This document shows, one piece after another, positions 10,867-24,900 of a DNA stretch of 64,000 bases. A program made the translations under genes and the position numbers. The DNA is from Stictocephala bisonia (taxonomy: Eukaryota; Arthropoda; Insecta; Hemiptera; Membracidae): positions 21,381 to 85,380 of the forward strand of contig JAQJVL010002702.1 of NCBI GenBank assembly GCA_035578905.1, in the 5' to 3' direction. The notes under the pieces are model-generated. The model had not been told where the DNA came from and made no database searches. It worked only from the letters and a program-made list of their open reading frames with translations. Position 1 is the stretch's first letter; each line of letters opens with the position of its first letter.

Positions 10867-11105
10867 CAATGGGCTGTTTGCCAGCGCAGACACTGCTTAT
10901 GTGCTAGCCTACTCAGTCATCATGCTCACCACAGACCTGCATTCTCCTCAGGTGAAAAACAAAATGACCAAAGAGCAGTACATCCGCCTCAACCGAGGCA
11001 TTTCTGACAACCAGGATCTCCCTGAAGAGTACTTGTCACAGATCTACGATGAGATTGCTGGCCATGAGATCAAAATGAAGGCAACCAGTAAGCCTGGCAA
11101 ACAAG
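10867..11105 (+). CDS. ARFGEF1/2: ARFGEF exon e: end of Sec7 domain, BFA-sensitive signature
   Basis: Acceptor GTTTCAG ends at 10866; the donor is GTTAGC at 11106, a weaker donor. The exon encodes [20 protein letters not shown], then [17 protein letters not shown] and [31 protein letters not shown] is Sec7 motif 2, forming the ARF-binding groove. Counting from AYS, the residues Tyr-Ser, Asp (seven after Ser) and Met (ten after Asp) are the set known from Sec7-domain work to confer brefeldin A sensitivity, so this protein is predicted BFA-sensitive. The exon is intact and ends in phase 1. The preceding in-frame ATG near 10858 lies in the intron and is not a start. Confidence 0.97.
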
Positions 11106-14100
11106 GTTAGCACTTTTGTCTCGTTGTTACATGGGGCGAAGCCACGCTCCTTGCATCCGAGTAGCCTGCACCATCCAATTTTTATTAATTTAAGCCTTCA
11201 GAGTATAGAGATAAAATTATTACCTTGAGTAAGAAACCACTCATTAAAGTTGGCCAATTATTTTTTAAAGATTAATCATGTGACCCATAGTTAATTTTTC
11301 AAAATTGTTTAATGATTGAGACTTAATAGGGTATAAAAGGGTTCGACATGCGCTTCATCATTTTGTGAAGATAAAAGCACAACATTTTGTTGGGTGAACA
11401 ATTTTATGAAACCATCTAAAACGGTTTTAATGTAATTTCATGAATTTTATATGTATAAAATTAAGATCTTACAATTAACTATCAAGATTTGAGGTTTATT
11501 ATGATAATTAATTTTAGATGTTTATTAAGATTTGAAGAACCACCCTTAGCAGGAAAAACAAATGTTCAAACAATATTCTATTCTTAAAGTGTTATTCTTT
11601 ACCAACTTGCTGCATAATTTAAGAATTAGGGTTAACCCAGAAATTCTCGTAAAATTTTGTTTTAAATTATCAGAACAGGTCATTTGAAGAAAGAACAAAA
11701 TCAGCATGCTCTGATTTATTATAAACAGATGAACTATTCTGAAGAATAAAAGAATGACACTTCCAACAGTTCAGTGATCTTAGTGATTTGTTCTCATCAG
11801 CACTGTCTGGTAATTGTCAGGAATGGTACAATAATTTTAGAACTGATATAAAACACCTTATTGTGGAACATACTTGCCCTAACATTTAAATTTAAAGTTC
11901 AAATTGACCGATTAAAAAGGTTCACTCTGAATTTAGTTTTAAAAAGGTAACTTTAAATATTAATTTGGAAAAATAGAAACCACCAGCACCACCAGTCCTG
12001 CTACTTGGTTAAGCCAGCTTTGTTGTAGATGTACTGATTAAGGTGATGCACTGATTAAGGTGACGCACCTAGCAATAAAGAAAAGGCAAATCCCCCACCC
12101 TCAAGGACGAAAGATCACATTTTCAAGATTGAGTGACCTTTCCCCTGCTAACAAAAAATTTTGGCAAGATTTTTAATTTTTTGGCCAATGTGAGGAAGCC
12201 CGGCCTACAGCTCGCCCGGGTTTCTTAAGCAAAATGATAAATTTTGGGTTTTTTGGGAAAAGTGAGTCCATAAACGTTGGTTTTTCTAAAATTGTTGATG
12301 AAGTGTATTATTTAATAAAGAGAATTTTATTAGAGTATTATATAGTATAGTAAATTTTGAGGGCCCTTCTAGCCAATACGGGGAAACTACAACCTCTAAA
12401 AACAAAAATTTAAAATTACAATTTAATTTTAGTTTTCAGAAAGCTGGGTTTTGAAATATGGGAAAATTAAAATTTGGTTTTGGGAATTCTTTAATTTGAA
12501 AACCCACTAGGGTTTGTTTTATTTAAAATATTCCCCCAATTTTTGGGTTTTTTTGGGGCATTTTTTTTTTTTTTGGGGGGCCAAGAGCTTTTAAATTTAA
12601 ATGTTTTTCCCCCCACAATGTAATGGTAAAATTTGATTTAGGAGATAAATCCCTAAAATTTTGGGCCCCCCCAAAATTTTTCCTGCTAAAAAAGTCTAAA
12701 ATTTGGTTCAATATTGTATTTTCTGCTAGAATCGTAACATGGCATTTCTGGGGTCCCCTTCTGGGGCGAAATTAAAATTTCCCGGGGGTTGGGGACCGGG
12801 TGCCAATCTTAGTCAAAAACCCCAAAATTAAAAAGGAAGGGCAAGAAAGCGGGAAACTAGGCCCACTATTTTTTTTAAATTGGCAAATTACTGTATAAAC
12901 GGGGAAGTTAGACAGTGCGGGATTGAAGTGGGGGGGGGGTTTCGCTCCCGACTGCACATCGAAATAATGATTTATTTCCCAAAAAAAATATAAAATTATT
13001 ACATTTTTTTTTAAAATTTCCCGGGAAATGCCCACTGAACACGTTTTCCAGAGTGTGGCCAGCTTAAACAAAAAGGGAAAAAAACTAACTAAAAAATTTT
13101 AACTTTAACAAAACTTTTGAGTTAGTCCTGACTATACTTTTAACTGCCACCCCTCCTTTGCGTCTGTCATAAAAAAGAATTCAAAAAAGGTATAAAAAAA
13201 AGATTACATCCATTTTAATAACAATAAACTTAAGTTCAAACGAATTACAATAATAAGTTTAACAAGAAATTCAAACCCAAATCTCCAAAAAAATTTAAAA
13301 CCCAAAACATCAACCCCCAAAAATTCCCTTTTTAAACTATAAGAACAGTTACATAAAAAAAAACCCAAAAATTTTTAAAACCCAAAAACACCCAAAATAA
13401 AAAATATATTTCGGGAAAAAATTTGGATAATGGGGCCAGGGTTTTTAAAATTCTTGCAGAAAAAAGGTAAAATTTATTACTTTGTTTTATGTTGTGGGGG
13501 AAGTCTGTTAAAAAGTTTGGGGCCTGCATATTAAAATTTAAAGTCTAAAAATTTTTTTTATTAATTTTGGTGTCTGGAAAATTCTTGTTTTATTACTTCT
13601 CGTATTTTTGGAAAATTTAAAAGTCCTATTTTTCCACTTTTTGAAAAAAAATTTCTTTAAATACTTTAAAAGAAATTTAGAGATGTTGTAATGGTAATAT
13701 TTTTTAATTATTGAAATAAAGGGAAGGAACCTCCTAACTTTTTTTTTTGAAAATAATTCGAAAAATAATGATTCTGTGAGATTTTTAAATTTTTTTTAAA
13801 AATTTTTTTAAAGTTGCTTCCCCAGCATGCTTTTCCATATTGTTTTTTGAGAATGAATCAATGCAAAAAAAAAATACTAACAAAAAAGGGTTTCAAAAAA
13901 GGTTTTTTAGAAAATAAAATTTTTGATGTTTAAACCCTTAATTTTTTTGGGGTATTTTGAAAATTGCTTTTCCCATGACATTTTTCGTAAAAGATTACAC
14001 CCAGGTACTTAAATTTTTCCCCCTTTTTAAATAATTTTGAAAAGTTACATAAATTTTTAAAGGACATTGATTTTTAAAGATAAATAAGTTGAAAACGGAA

Positions 14101-14179
14101 ATAAAAAGATTTAAAAAAATTTTTTTGTATTTTTTTTTAACTCACTTTAACTAATCGGGGTTTATGCATTCTCCTTTTT

Positions 14180-14820
14180 TCAAAAGAGGTTCAAGTTTTC
14201 TTTGAATAAATTTTTCAATTTTTATCGGGGGTTTTTAATGAGAATAAAAAATGCTCCCAATAATCGGGAAATTGCATGTGTTCCATGAAACCTTTTTATT
14301 TAGTAGGTCATTTATGAAAAAAAGGAAGGGTTCCAGATGGGGACTAAACCCCCTTTGGAACCCCTTTTTTCACACTTGGAAATGAGCTCAAAACAATCCC
14401 CACCCTAAACTTGTTTTTCTCTACCAGAGAAAAAAAAATTTTTAAAAACCTTTTTAAAAAAGCACTCCTCTTTTTCCAATAGCCTACATCTTCGGGGATA
14501 GAATATTGTGGTTTACTAAATCAAAAAGCATTTTTGAAATCTAAAAAACAGTTCTGTGGTTTTTTTAAATTTTTGATTAAAAACTTTTTAAATATTTGAG
14601 ATGATACATTAAAAACGAGTTTTCCCTTTTTGATTTACCCCTTAGTGAAACCAAAATTGTTTTTTTTACAAAAAAAGGAAACCCATTTGTTCGGGATAAT
14701 TTAAAAAGTCTGTTATTAACTAGTTTTTTCCACAATCTTGGGGGAAGGGACACAGAGAAGACTAAGGGGTTTTAAAAATTCTTTTTTGGGCGAAGATTTT
14801 ATTTTTTTTTTAAAAATTTG
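14180..14820 (-). mobile_element. LINE reverse-transcriptase remnant (corrupted)
   Basis: On the minus strand, fragments in several frames read DFKNAFDLVNHNILSPKMQA (palm motif A region, near 14470-14540) and, downstream, a GV.PSGTLPFFINDLLN stretch (motif B region, near 14290-14350). These are typical of jockey/CR1-type non-LTR retrotransposons. The base errors of the block prevent clade assignment, and the ends are unclear. Confidence 0.6.
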
Positions 14821-15702
14821 GGGTTAACTAAAAACCTTTTTTTTTCACTTGTCTGGAAAGATGCCTACCCAAAACTTAAATTTACAATATGAGTTAGTGC
14901 AGGAGAAATATATTTAGCAATTTTTTTTTATGAAATTTTGTACTTAAATTTCATGACCTTTGTTTTTTTAAATTTTTTAAAGGGTTTTTAAAATTATTTC
15001 TATTTTTTTCCCAAAATGTGTTTTTTTTTTTTGGATTGCAAAAAAAATGAGTGCAAAAATTCTGGGGCTTTTCAAATTTGAAATTTTTATGACGGGTTTG
15101 ACGTTAGTGTTGGGCCCCAAAAGTCCCGGTAATCGGTGTTCGTTTATAAAATTCAGCTAGAGCCTGATAAGCCTAAATTGTTCCCCGAGTTGGATGGGGT
15201 AACGAGGGACGTCGTTGTAAAGGCGTTATCTTATCTACAGAAATTGGGCTTTGGACGCCCCAGCCCAAAATATTTATTATTTTCCCAAATTTTTGGGCAG
15301 AACGCCTTTTAAACGTGTTAAACGTTTTTAATAATATTAAATTTTTTAAAAATCTATTCAAGCCCAAAATTTAAATTGCAAAATTTTTTTTTTTTCCAAA
15401 ATTTAATTGAACGGGTTTTGTCTTAATCTGCTTTTGTAGATCAAAACAATTTTCCCTTTTTCTTTTTAAATTTATTAATTAATTTGTAACCCATGGATTT
15501 CTTGTTTTTATATTTGATTAATTTATCATTAATATAATTTTTAAATTAAAACTTTTCCCTCTAAAATACAATTTTGTTTACTTATGAACTTATTATAAAA
15601 AGAATTGATATAAATTTTTTGAAAAAATTTCTTTCCTTTTAAAATATTTTCTAATTTATTTGCAATCGGTTGAAGTTATCTTTATTTTGAAAAAAAGGAA
15701 TT

Positions 15703-15714
15703 TTTTTTTTTTTT

Positions 15715-15795
<81 letters not shown>

Positions 15796-15810
15796 TTTTT
15801 TTTTTTTCCC
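15703..15810. repeat. Near-homopolymer T tract
   Basis: About 100 bp of T with only a few interruptions, within the low-accuracy block. It could be the poly(A) tail of a minus-strand retroelement, inflated by errors. The 71-codon ORF across it is an artefact (poly-Phe). Confidence 0.7.
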
Positions 15811-18800
15811 AAAGTTTTAACCTTTTTTGGGTTGATAAAAGGGGGTTTAATCCAAATAAACAGTGTTTCAGTTAGTCCTAAATCAAATCTTGCATTTTTT
15901 AAAAGGAAACTTAAAATCTTTATTTTTAATAAAAATATGATCAATGCATGTTTTGGAAACTGGTAATTCTAATTCATTGCTGATATAAAACCAAAATTAT
16001 TGCTTAAAAATTATTAAAATTTTTGCTTTTTGAAAACCCTGTTATCTAAAAAATTTAAATTTTAATTTTCCCTATTATATTGCTTTGCCTTTAATTCTAT
16101 GCATTAGGTTTTTTAAAAACATTTATTTATTGTTTTTCCCTTAAAAAAGGATGCAATCTATAAAACAAACACAACAAAAAATTTAATCATTAAAAATTTT
16201 TTAAACTCCACAATATAACATCGGGTTTTTAGGATTTGTAAATCTAAAAAAACTTACACAAAAACTATCATTTACATAACATAAAAAACCGCCCCCCCTG
16301 AAGGGTTTTTTTAAAATCATTAAAAAACATGCAAATAATTTATTTTCCCGGAATGTTTACAAATAAATTTAAACCTTGCCAACCAAATTTCCGTCAAACT
16401 TTTAAAATCCTTTTTTCTTTTTTTTTCTATTTAGTTCCAAAAGGGAACTGATTAAAAAAAAACTCTCATGCTTCTTTTTTGGGCCCATAAATTATATAAT
16501 TTTAATTTTAATTGGGGAATAAAAAGGGTTTTAATAAAAACCTCATTTTATTGTATCAAAGGAAATAGAATCAATTTTTAGAAATTTTTCCCTTATGTAA
16601 AATTTTTAGTAAAGAAAAAACATTAAAAAAAAATTGAATCTCAAAAAAAAATTATAATAAACATAATATTCAATAAGGAAAATAGTAAAAAATAAGAACA
16701 GAAAAAAATTTACTGAAAAACAATGAAAAACCCGCAAAATACAATTTTATTTAATCTTTTTTTTTGCCCCAGTGCGGCGAAGATTCTTTAATTGTTTGCT
16801 CGCCTGCCCCTTTTTTTGGAAAAAAATTTTAAACCTTTAGGGAACCCAAGAAAAAGAAATTATCCGTTTTTTTAAAACACTTTTTTCTTGAGTTCAAAAA
16901 AAAAACTGCTTGTTTTGGGGGGAATAATTTCTTTTAATGAAAATTTTCTCTGGTTTGGGAACCCTTTTAAATTTACCTTTTTTGCTTTCCGTGATTTTTT
17001 TTCCCTTACTTCCCGGGGTATGGATTCCTCATAACCCCCCTACTCGGGAAACCCGGGATATAAAAATGCTGGATTTACCTTCTTATTTTTGGGGGGAAAA
17101 AACTCTGTAAAACCGCTTGGGACAAAGTTATCTTGCATTTCCCATCCCAAACTCTTCCTACACCTTTGACAAGGGCCCCAAAGTGTTTTCCCCCCGGGTT
17201 TACGGGTAAAAATCATTTATCTCTAAATTGTTAAAATCGGTGTATTGTTCTAATTTTCAAACCCCTTTCATTTAGCCCAAAACTATTCATCACACATTTT
17301 TAGAGTTTTTTGAGCCGGGTTCCCTCATTTTCCTTCTTGATGGTGAAAAGTTCAAGCTTAATATCAGCCTTCACCCGTTTTCCCGATTCTGTTCCCTTGT
17401 CAGAAAGAAACTGAAGGGATTAAAGACATTTCTGCAGTTTCCTTTCGGAAGTTTTTAAATTTTTAAAAAAACCCCTCTTGAAGTCTTCCATGACTCTTAT
17501 CAAAAAAGTCTTTTTTTAAGGGCTGTACTAGGGGTAGTTTCCATCGTTGATGTTTTTCGATGGCCACGAAAAACTATACATTTCCAATAGATTGTTCTCC
17601 TTTTCACAAAGATCTTCTTTTAACAGTTTTTTGTAAAAAAAAACCTTTTTCACACGCCCCAAAAAAAATTTCATATCAGCGTTTCCCACATTGTAAATTC
17701 CAGACCCCAAAGATCAAACCCATTTTTTTTAAACACAAAAAAATAAATTCATAAAAAAAATTAGAAAGTTTGGGTTTTGAAAAAAGACAGGAACTCGAAA
17801 CAGCAACCTGTGTAGTGCCAGCGTTAAAAATACGGGGCGATAAGCAAAGGGTTCCTATCTTTTTTCCCCTTTGGGGAAACCCAGATGATCCCCCGCGGGG
17901 TCCCCACCCAGCGGGCCCCACCCAAAGGGGCACCCCATTTCATCCCGGGTCAAATCGATGGCTAAAAAAAAATCTATGGACCCAAAAAAAAATTTTCGTC
18001 CGGACTAGGGAAAATGGCGAGGGGAGATTTTTAGGTTCGGGGGGGAAAACCCGAGAGGGAAATTAATTTCCCCCCAAATTTTTCGGGGGGGAAACATTTG
18101 GGGGAAAAATTTAATTAAAAAATTTGGGGAAAAATTTTTTCCCGCTTATCATACATTAATTTTCAAACTTAGTAGTTTAAAAACAAAAAAACCCAAAAAT
18201 CTTTTTATGGGTAATAATAATTAATTGGTCCCTTTGATTTTTGGGAAAAATTTCAACCATTAATGTTTAAGGCCCCATTTAGGGTACCCCCTTTTTTTTA
18301 AATTAAATTTTTTTTTTTTTTGCCTGTTTCCCCAAAAAACAGAAAAAAAAAAAACCCAGGTTTAGACTAAACAATAACAGATTACAATTTTAAAAAAACA
18401 AAGAAAATGTTTTTTTGGGAATTAAAACTGAATTAAAATTGAAACAAGTAAAATAAAAAAAGGGTATTTTACTTATTACATGCCAATTTTAATTAAAACG
18501 TCATAAAAACTAGACATGGATGAATTAATAAAATTAATTAACGGGAACTAAATTAAAAACTAGGAAATGAATTTTGCACAAAAGGAGCCACCCTCTTGGC
18601 ATTTCCCTTTCCTTTTTCCCCCCCCCCAAAATCCCACGGAAAAAACTTATAATTTTTAAAGCACTTTAAATTGACTATTGAAAGGGATTTTGCATTTTTT
18701 TTTAATTCTAAAAAAATAATTTCCCCCGCTGTAGCATAAAAAGGCAAACCTCTTTTTCCTTCTCTGTAAATTTCAACTAATCACCGGGAGGGTTTTCCCG

Positions 18801-20367
18801 ATTTTGTTTATCTGGTTTTTTCCGATCAGGGTTTTAGCGAAAGTTTTTTGGGGCAAAAGCTGGAAAAAGTGATTCTACGTTAAAGGCGCCCATCGCCAAA
18901 CACAGTCGATTGGCTTTAAAAATTGTCGCTTTTAAAAAAAAAATTGATTTTGTTTTACCCTTTAAAAAGGGGATCTGTATTTAATTTTTTTCCCAGTAAT
19001 TAATAAGGGTTATAATAAACCGGAAATAAGCGTGAAAAAAAATCAAAAATTTTTTTTAAATCTAGATCCCCAAAATACCGGTAGTTTAATGGATCGATAG
19101 AAATAAATTTAAAAATTTTGGGGTGCGCAAAATTTAAAAATTTTAAAAGTCTTTTTTTTAACGACCCAATTATTTTTAAAAATTAGGGTTTTTGGGTAAT
19201 AAAAAGTTGCAACTCAAACTACTTCGATACATAAAAAAGAAAATCTTTTCATCCGGGGAATTTTGCGAAATTGGCGTGACAAGGGGTTAGGGGTAAATCA
19301 GCAAATGTATGCCTACCCAAAACTAAATTTGGAAATCTGAAATAAGCTAAATGGCAACTGGTGATAAAAGTAGATTTTTTGGCGTTTAAATTAAAAAATT
19401 TAAAAAATTTACCTTTAAAAAGTATGATAACGTTTGGGTTTAAATTTAAAAATTAGGGTTCCTTATTCCCTTAAAATCTGCCCGTTTTTTTTAATCAGAA
19501 GAGATTTGGATTAAAAATTTTTTTGCATTTTAACATGGGACTTTGGTATTGTAACAATTATAAACAGGGAACCTTTTCATGAGTTTAAAATCAAAATTTT
19601 TGGGTATTGAAAATAATTTTAAAATTTTAATTCTTGTTACTTGCAAATTTCTAGTCGGAAAAACCAAATCGACATTTTTGACAAAAGAAAATATCGTTTT
19701 TTCCCTGCAAATGTTACATGCACATTTTGGCGATCTAAAGTTTTCACCAAAAAATTTAAAAAAATTTTGACTTTTCGCTACAAATATATCTACTTTTTTT
19801 TTTATTCAATTAAAAATAAATAAATTTGTTACTCGCACGATACTTGAACCCCCATCACGATTTTTTTTTATGAAAAAGATAATTTTCTTCTGTAAAATCA
19901 TTGGTTTGTTTCCCCTTTACTCGGGAGTAAACACCCAAAAGGATCAAAAATCACCTCAGGGGGAAATCAAACAAAATTTTAAATTTCCCGGAAAAGGGAG
20001 CAGAAGGGTTCCCATTGTTTGTACATGAGAAAAATGGATTTTTGCCAGGGAAAAAGGAAGATTTTTTGTTTTTTTGGGACAGTAAAGTGACCTGCTGGGA
20101 GCAGTTTTGATTCAATGTTTTTCTTTACGACACACCCCACACACTTTGGAAAAATATGGGCCCCACTAGTTTTGTTCTTTAAATTCTTTTGGGGGTTTCG
20201 GTCAACAGTTCTGCCCTTTATCCCAAATTTTGTTTGTTGGATCAAAGATCTCGGAAACTTGTTCGACTTTAAATTTAGTTTTTTTTTAAATCATCGTGAT
20301 CCGGAAAAATCCCCGTTCCCCTTGGATGAGCCTTGTAAAATGAATGGGTTCGTGAAAACGTCAAAAA

Positions 20368-20420
20368 TCTACGTTTCGACCCCAACTGTCGACTCCGACG
20401 GGTCAGTCGTCAGTCACTAC
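20368..20420 (-). ncRNA. Hammerhead-like core motif (incomplete)
   Basis: Reverse complement has CTGACGA (plus 20407-20413), a GACCC/GGGTC stem II, GAAA (plus 20374-20377) and an ACGT palindromic stem III (20371-20374). Stem I does not pair in the sequence given. Because this is inside the low-accuracy block the true sequence may differ. Confidence 0.3.
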
Positions 20421-21878
20421 GTAACTTCACTCCCACCTAAAAAGCAAAAAAATTTAACTTTCCAGGGTTTAACCCCAGACACAAGCCTATCATAATTTTT
20501 TTTAACCTTTCATTTTAATTTATATTAAATTGAAAAATTTCCGAACTTGCCCATAAAAGGGTCGATTAAAACCCCGTTTTGGGTTGAATCGAACTTTTTT
20601 GGTTGGTTTCATCTTAAAAAAACCTCGGTGGAATTCCCGTTTCGTAAAAAAAATTTTCCTTTCGGGGGACAAAGAATTATAATTTGGGGGGAAATTTCCC
20701 CAAAAATTTCGAGACCGCCCAAACCCCAAGCCCCTGGACGGGATTTGTTTTTTTTAAATTTAAGAAATAAAAGCGGGGGTTTCAAAATTTGGATTTTGAA
20801 AAAATGTAACTTTAAACCTTGGGGGTTTAGACATTGAGTCCTGTTTTATTTTTTAAAATGTTTCTTTTGTTAAAAAAAGATTTTTTTGTTTAAAAAAAAA
20901 AACTTTTTGTTCAAGTATTTTTGGGGGGGGGGGGGAAAAGGGGGCCAGTTAAAAAAAAACGCACCCCCCGAATGTAGCTTCATTTGAACACCCAAAATTT
21001 TTTTTTAAGGAACTTTTTCAAATACAAAATATATTCCTTGGCAAATTTTTTTTTTAACTAGAATGAAACAAAGTTTTTTACCCAGTACCCAAAAAAAATA
21101 TCTTAACCTTTACAATTAAAAAATTCTCATGATTTTTATGTCCCAAGCTTTATTTTAATTATAAAAAAATTTTAAATTTCCCAACTTAAATTTTTTAGCA
21201 GAATAGATTTTAAATATTTTTATTAAATTTTATTAGTTTTGGGTTCAGCATAACAATTCTATTCTTTCAAATAATTTAAAATTGGGATGGGGCCAAATTT
21301 TTTCGGGACATGAAAGTTTAAAGCACTTTTTCACCCCTTTAAAAGTGCAAAATTTTAATTTTTAAATATGTAGATAATCAATTTTTTGGGCCCTTTTAAA
21401 TTATTTAGCGGGCCCAAACTTTTCGTATGTTAACTTTTTCCCAATAAAAATTTTTTTTCCCAATGATTTTCAAATTTTAAATTTGGGTTTCCAGCTCTTT
21501 TTAGCCTGAAAAACGTTTTGTATTATCATTTTTTTTGAAAAAAGTCATAAACAATGTTATATTCTTTTTAAAAAACTGTCTAAAATGTGTGTGTCTGTGA
21601 AATGTTGTGTATGTACAAAGAAAAAAAATGCTTTTTTTATAAAAAAAATTTTGACTTTGTAATAAAATTTCCATCAATAATTTTTTACCTTTTTTTAAAA
21701 GAAATAAAAAAAAAAATACGATTGAAATTAATTAAAAAAACCAAGAATTTGAACTTAAAAAAAAGGGTTGGGGGGTTTTAAAATTAAATTTTACATTTTT
21801 TGTGTAGCTTCTGAAGTCTGTCATACGGAAAAAAATTTTTCAAATAAAGGGTTTAAATTTTATAATGTTGTGTTTCAG

Positions 21879-21986
21879 TTATTTAAACCCGAGAAAAAAA
21901 CGAAAGTTGCTTTGGGAATATGGAGATGGAATTGATTTTCAACTGCTCCCAAAAACCCTTGATGGGGGTCGTTAGCCATGTCCCAG
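21879..21986 (+). CDS. ARFGEF1/2: ARFGEF exon f (corrupted): helix after Sec7
   Basis: Acceptor TGTTTCAG ends at 21878; donor GTACAG starts at 21987. Reading across frames gives EK.RKLLWNMEME, then LIS.TAA.KTLME and VSHV, which matches the conserved segment that follows the Sec7 domain in BIG proteins (family form EKQR.LLYN.EMEQM..TAKALME..SHV). At least three indels break the frame within 108 bp, as expected for the low-accuracy block. The identity of the exon is clear; its exact sequence cannot be taken from this window. Confidence 0.85.
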
Positions 21987-24900
21987 GTACAGAAACTTTG
22001 TTTAAAATTATAGATTGTATTATGGAAGTTTTTCTTCATTATCAAGACTGAAGGTTGTGGGCGCATTATTTTCGACTTAAATTATATTTAACACTAGAAA
22101 TTGACATCCCCAATCTTACTAGATAAGATACCTTTTATGTCTTCTGAACAAAAACAAAAAACATACCCCCCCAATCCTACGTACATGCCCAAAAAGGTTG
22201 TAAAAAGGAAAAAAGCAAAATTTTTTTTTATTATTTATTTAATTGTGGCGAAAAATTTTTTTGAATTTGTTTGTGCGCCCCTCCCCGGGCCAGATGGGGG
22301 GCCACGTACCCTCCAAAAACGTTTTCCCCCGTGATTTTTTTAAGGGGTAATATCCCTTAACCCCTTTTTCAGGTGAAACAAGGGGGAAAAGTGTATATAC
22401 ATTTATTTTCCAGGGAGGGGCCAAAAAATTTGGGGGCCCCAAAGGGGAATCCCCTTTTTAGTCTTTGGGATTGTATTTGTTTTGGGGTTTAAAAAAATTT
22501 AAATTTTTTTGGGGTATGGAAAATAAATTTTAAAATATTTTATAACTTTCATATTACTTTATAAAGTAATCGAACTAAAAGGAAAAAAAAATTTTGTGCA
22601 TTATCCCAAAAGCCCCAACCCACTAATATATTTTATATATTTTAGCTATATGTTAAATTCTTAAAAAATTTTTCAAAGCACATAATTCGGGGCTTGTCGG
22701 GGGAAACATATAAATTTTTAACGGGGGTTTTTTTTAGCATCTATATGGTTTTTGTTTTTTTTTTCATTTTTTTTATCGGATTTGTAATATTTTTCCAAAA
22801 GTTAACTGCTGTTGATCTCCCTTTTGGGGAATGTTAATGTCTTAGTAGGTGGTAATAATTTTTCTAAAATTGTTTTAAAAAAATTTTCTGCCCAAGGAGA
22901 TTTTTGCCCCACCTTTTCAATATTGTGAATTTTTTAAAGAAATATTTGAAAAATTTCTGTATTTCCGGGTGAAAAAAAAGGAAAAAAATTTTTTCGGGGT
23001 ATATTAACCCCTTAAAGAAAACGTGTGATTAGCGGGTTTAAATCTGCCCACCCTTTCTTGCTGTGAAATTTAAATTTGAAACTATTGGCAAGTGGTTTTC
23101 TTTTTTCTTGCCTTTTTTTATCCATAAAACCAAAAAATTTTTTAATTTTTATTTTTATTTTGGTTTTTGTTTTATTTGCCGCCTTTAGCATTTTTTAAAG
23201 AATTTAGCACTTATTAATCTCTTTTGGAGGTTTTTTGGGGATTGTGTTTTCTTCTACTTGAAAACCCCTTTAAAATACTTTCAAAAAGAATTTCAAGTTT
23301 TAAGGGTATTTTTTGTGAAAAAGGGTAAATTTGTTAATGGGTTAAATTTTTTTTTTGGGCCCAAAATTAAAGTCCCCTTTTTTTTTAAAAAACTACTTTT
23401 TGATTTCCTTTCTCCTAAAGGATACTTAATTGAATTTTTCTGATTCAGTTTATTTTTGTCATCAAAAACCCTTTAATTATATGCTTGGGGACATAGGAAA
23501 TTTTATGCTTTTTTTTGGGATGCTTGCCATTTATATCCTTTTTAAAATTTGAAAAGCACCCTCTCCACAAACCATTGACTATAAAAATTAAAAGTTAAAA
23601 AAACAAAGGGAAATATGCAATTGCCCCATTTTTTTTGTTAAAGTTGTTTTTAAAACAACAGCTTTTTTCAGCTTTTTAAACTTTTTTTTTTGGGTTTTAG
23701 ACTTGTTGGGAAATGAAAAGTCTCTGCTGAACGAAAAATCGAGCGGGGTTTTAGAAAAAAAATTAGTTTTTTTAAATTTGTAAGAAATTGTCCCCGCTTC
23801 TATAAAACCCTAGTATGAAAGGCAAGGGGAGATTAAAAAGGAGGGACAAGTTTTTTTCAGAAATCCCACATTCTTTTTAGTTTTTTGGGAAAAAAAAACC
23901 ATTTGTGAATAATAAATTTTGGGAAAAACACTAAATTCTTCACAGAAATTATCTTTCAAATTTAATTTTGCACAAATTTTTGTATCGCCCCATTATAATA
24001 TATAGAAATAATACTGTTCAGCAAAAAATTTTGGTATAAAATTTTGACACTTTAATCTCTTACAAAAAAATTTAAAAAAAAAAAACCAAATTTCTCTTTC
24101 AGTCTCCCTCTTCTCTAGTAAGAAAGTGCCAGGGGTGCGAAAATGTAAAAACGGTTTTTAAAAAAATATTTGTTTATTAAACTGAAAAATTTAATTTAAA
24201 CCCACACGGCCAGTGATAGCTTGACATAGGTAGGAGGAGTGAAGAGAGGGCCCTTTTTAGGCTTATCAAAAAAAAAATTTTGTCTTAAAAGAATTTTTTG
24301 AATACCCAATTATTACTATTTTTTAAAAAAATATGGTTAGTAGCAACATTTTTCGTGTGCACGACTATTTGTTAAAGTCAGTACCTAAGTGGTCTTGTCT
24401 TTTTTAGGAAAAGGTTTGCTGATGTCCTATCTCTCCAAATTTTTTCCATTTCCTGGCATGGTCCCCCTTTAAACCCAACCTAACTTTGCAAAAGATAAAA
24501 TCACTTTAAAAAAGGAGAACAATCAGTTTTTTAAAAACCCCAAATAACAAATATATGTTATTTTACTTTTTTGGACCTGGTTTTTTACACAGTCTTTACA
24601 GTGTAATCTTAAAAGGGAGTTTTGACAAACTTGGGGGTTTTGTGCTATCCACGGGGGAAAATTTGGTTTTTTTAAAAATATTCATTTTTGGTAATTATAA
24701 AATTTTATATTGTAGGGAAAAATTGTAGTCAAAAATTTAATCATGATCCCAATTTTTCCCATAAATTTATTAAAATAAGAAAAAAAAAAAAAAAAAAAAT
24801 TAATGGGGGCCAGAGCCCAAAAAATAGCAAAAGACAACCCAAAAAAAATATAATTTTTGGGGTTTTAAAATGGGGCATTACCAAAGGGCAGATCACAATC

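Larger units (their letters stand above)
11106..21878 (+). other. ARFGEF intron (10.8 kb), mostly corrupted sequence
   Basis: Good sequence to about 12060, then homopolymer-laden sequence. Identifiable inside: a LINE reverse transcriptase remnant (about 14180-14820, minus), a T-rich tract (15703-15810) and a weak hammerhead-like motif near 20370. The numerous ORFs of 60-126 codons here are products of the base errors. Confidence 0.6.

Noticed and set aside
15660..15875. ORF with a poly-phenylalanine stretch
   Set aside because: A T homopolymer tract, not a protein.
20115..20495. 126-codon ORF, the longest in the first half of the low-accuracy block
   Set aside because: Phe- and Pro-rich translation from homopolymer runs, with no domain; an overlapping ORF exists on the other strand. 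An error product.
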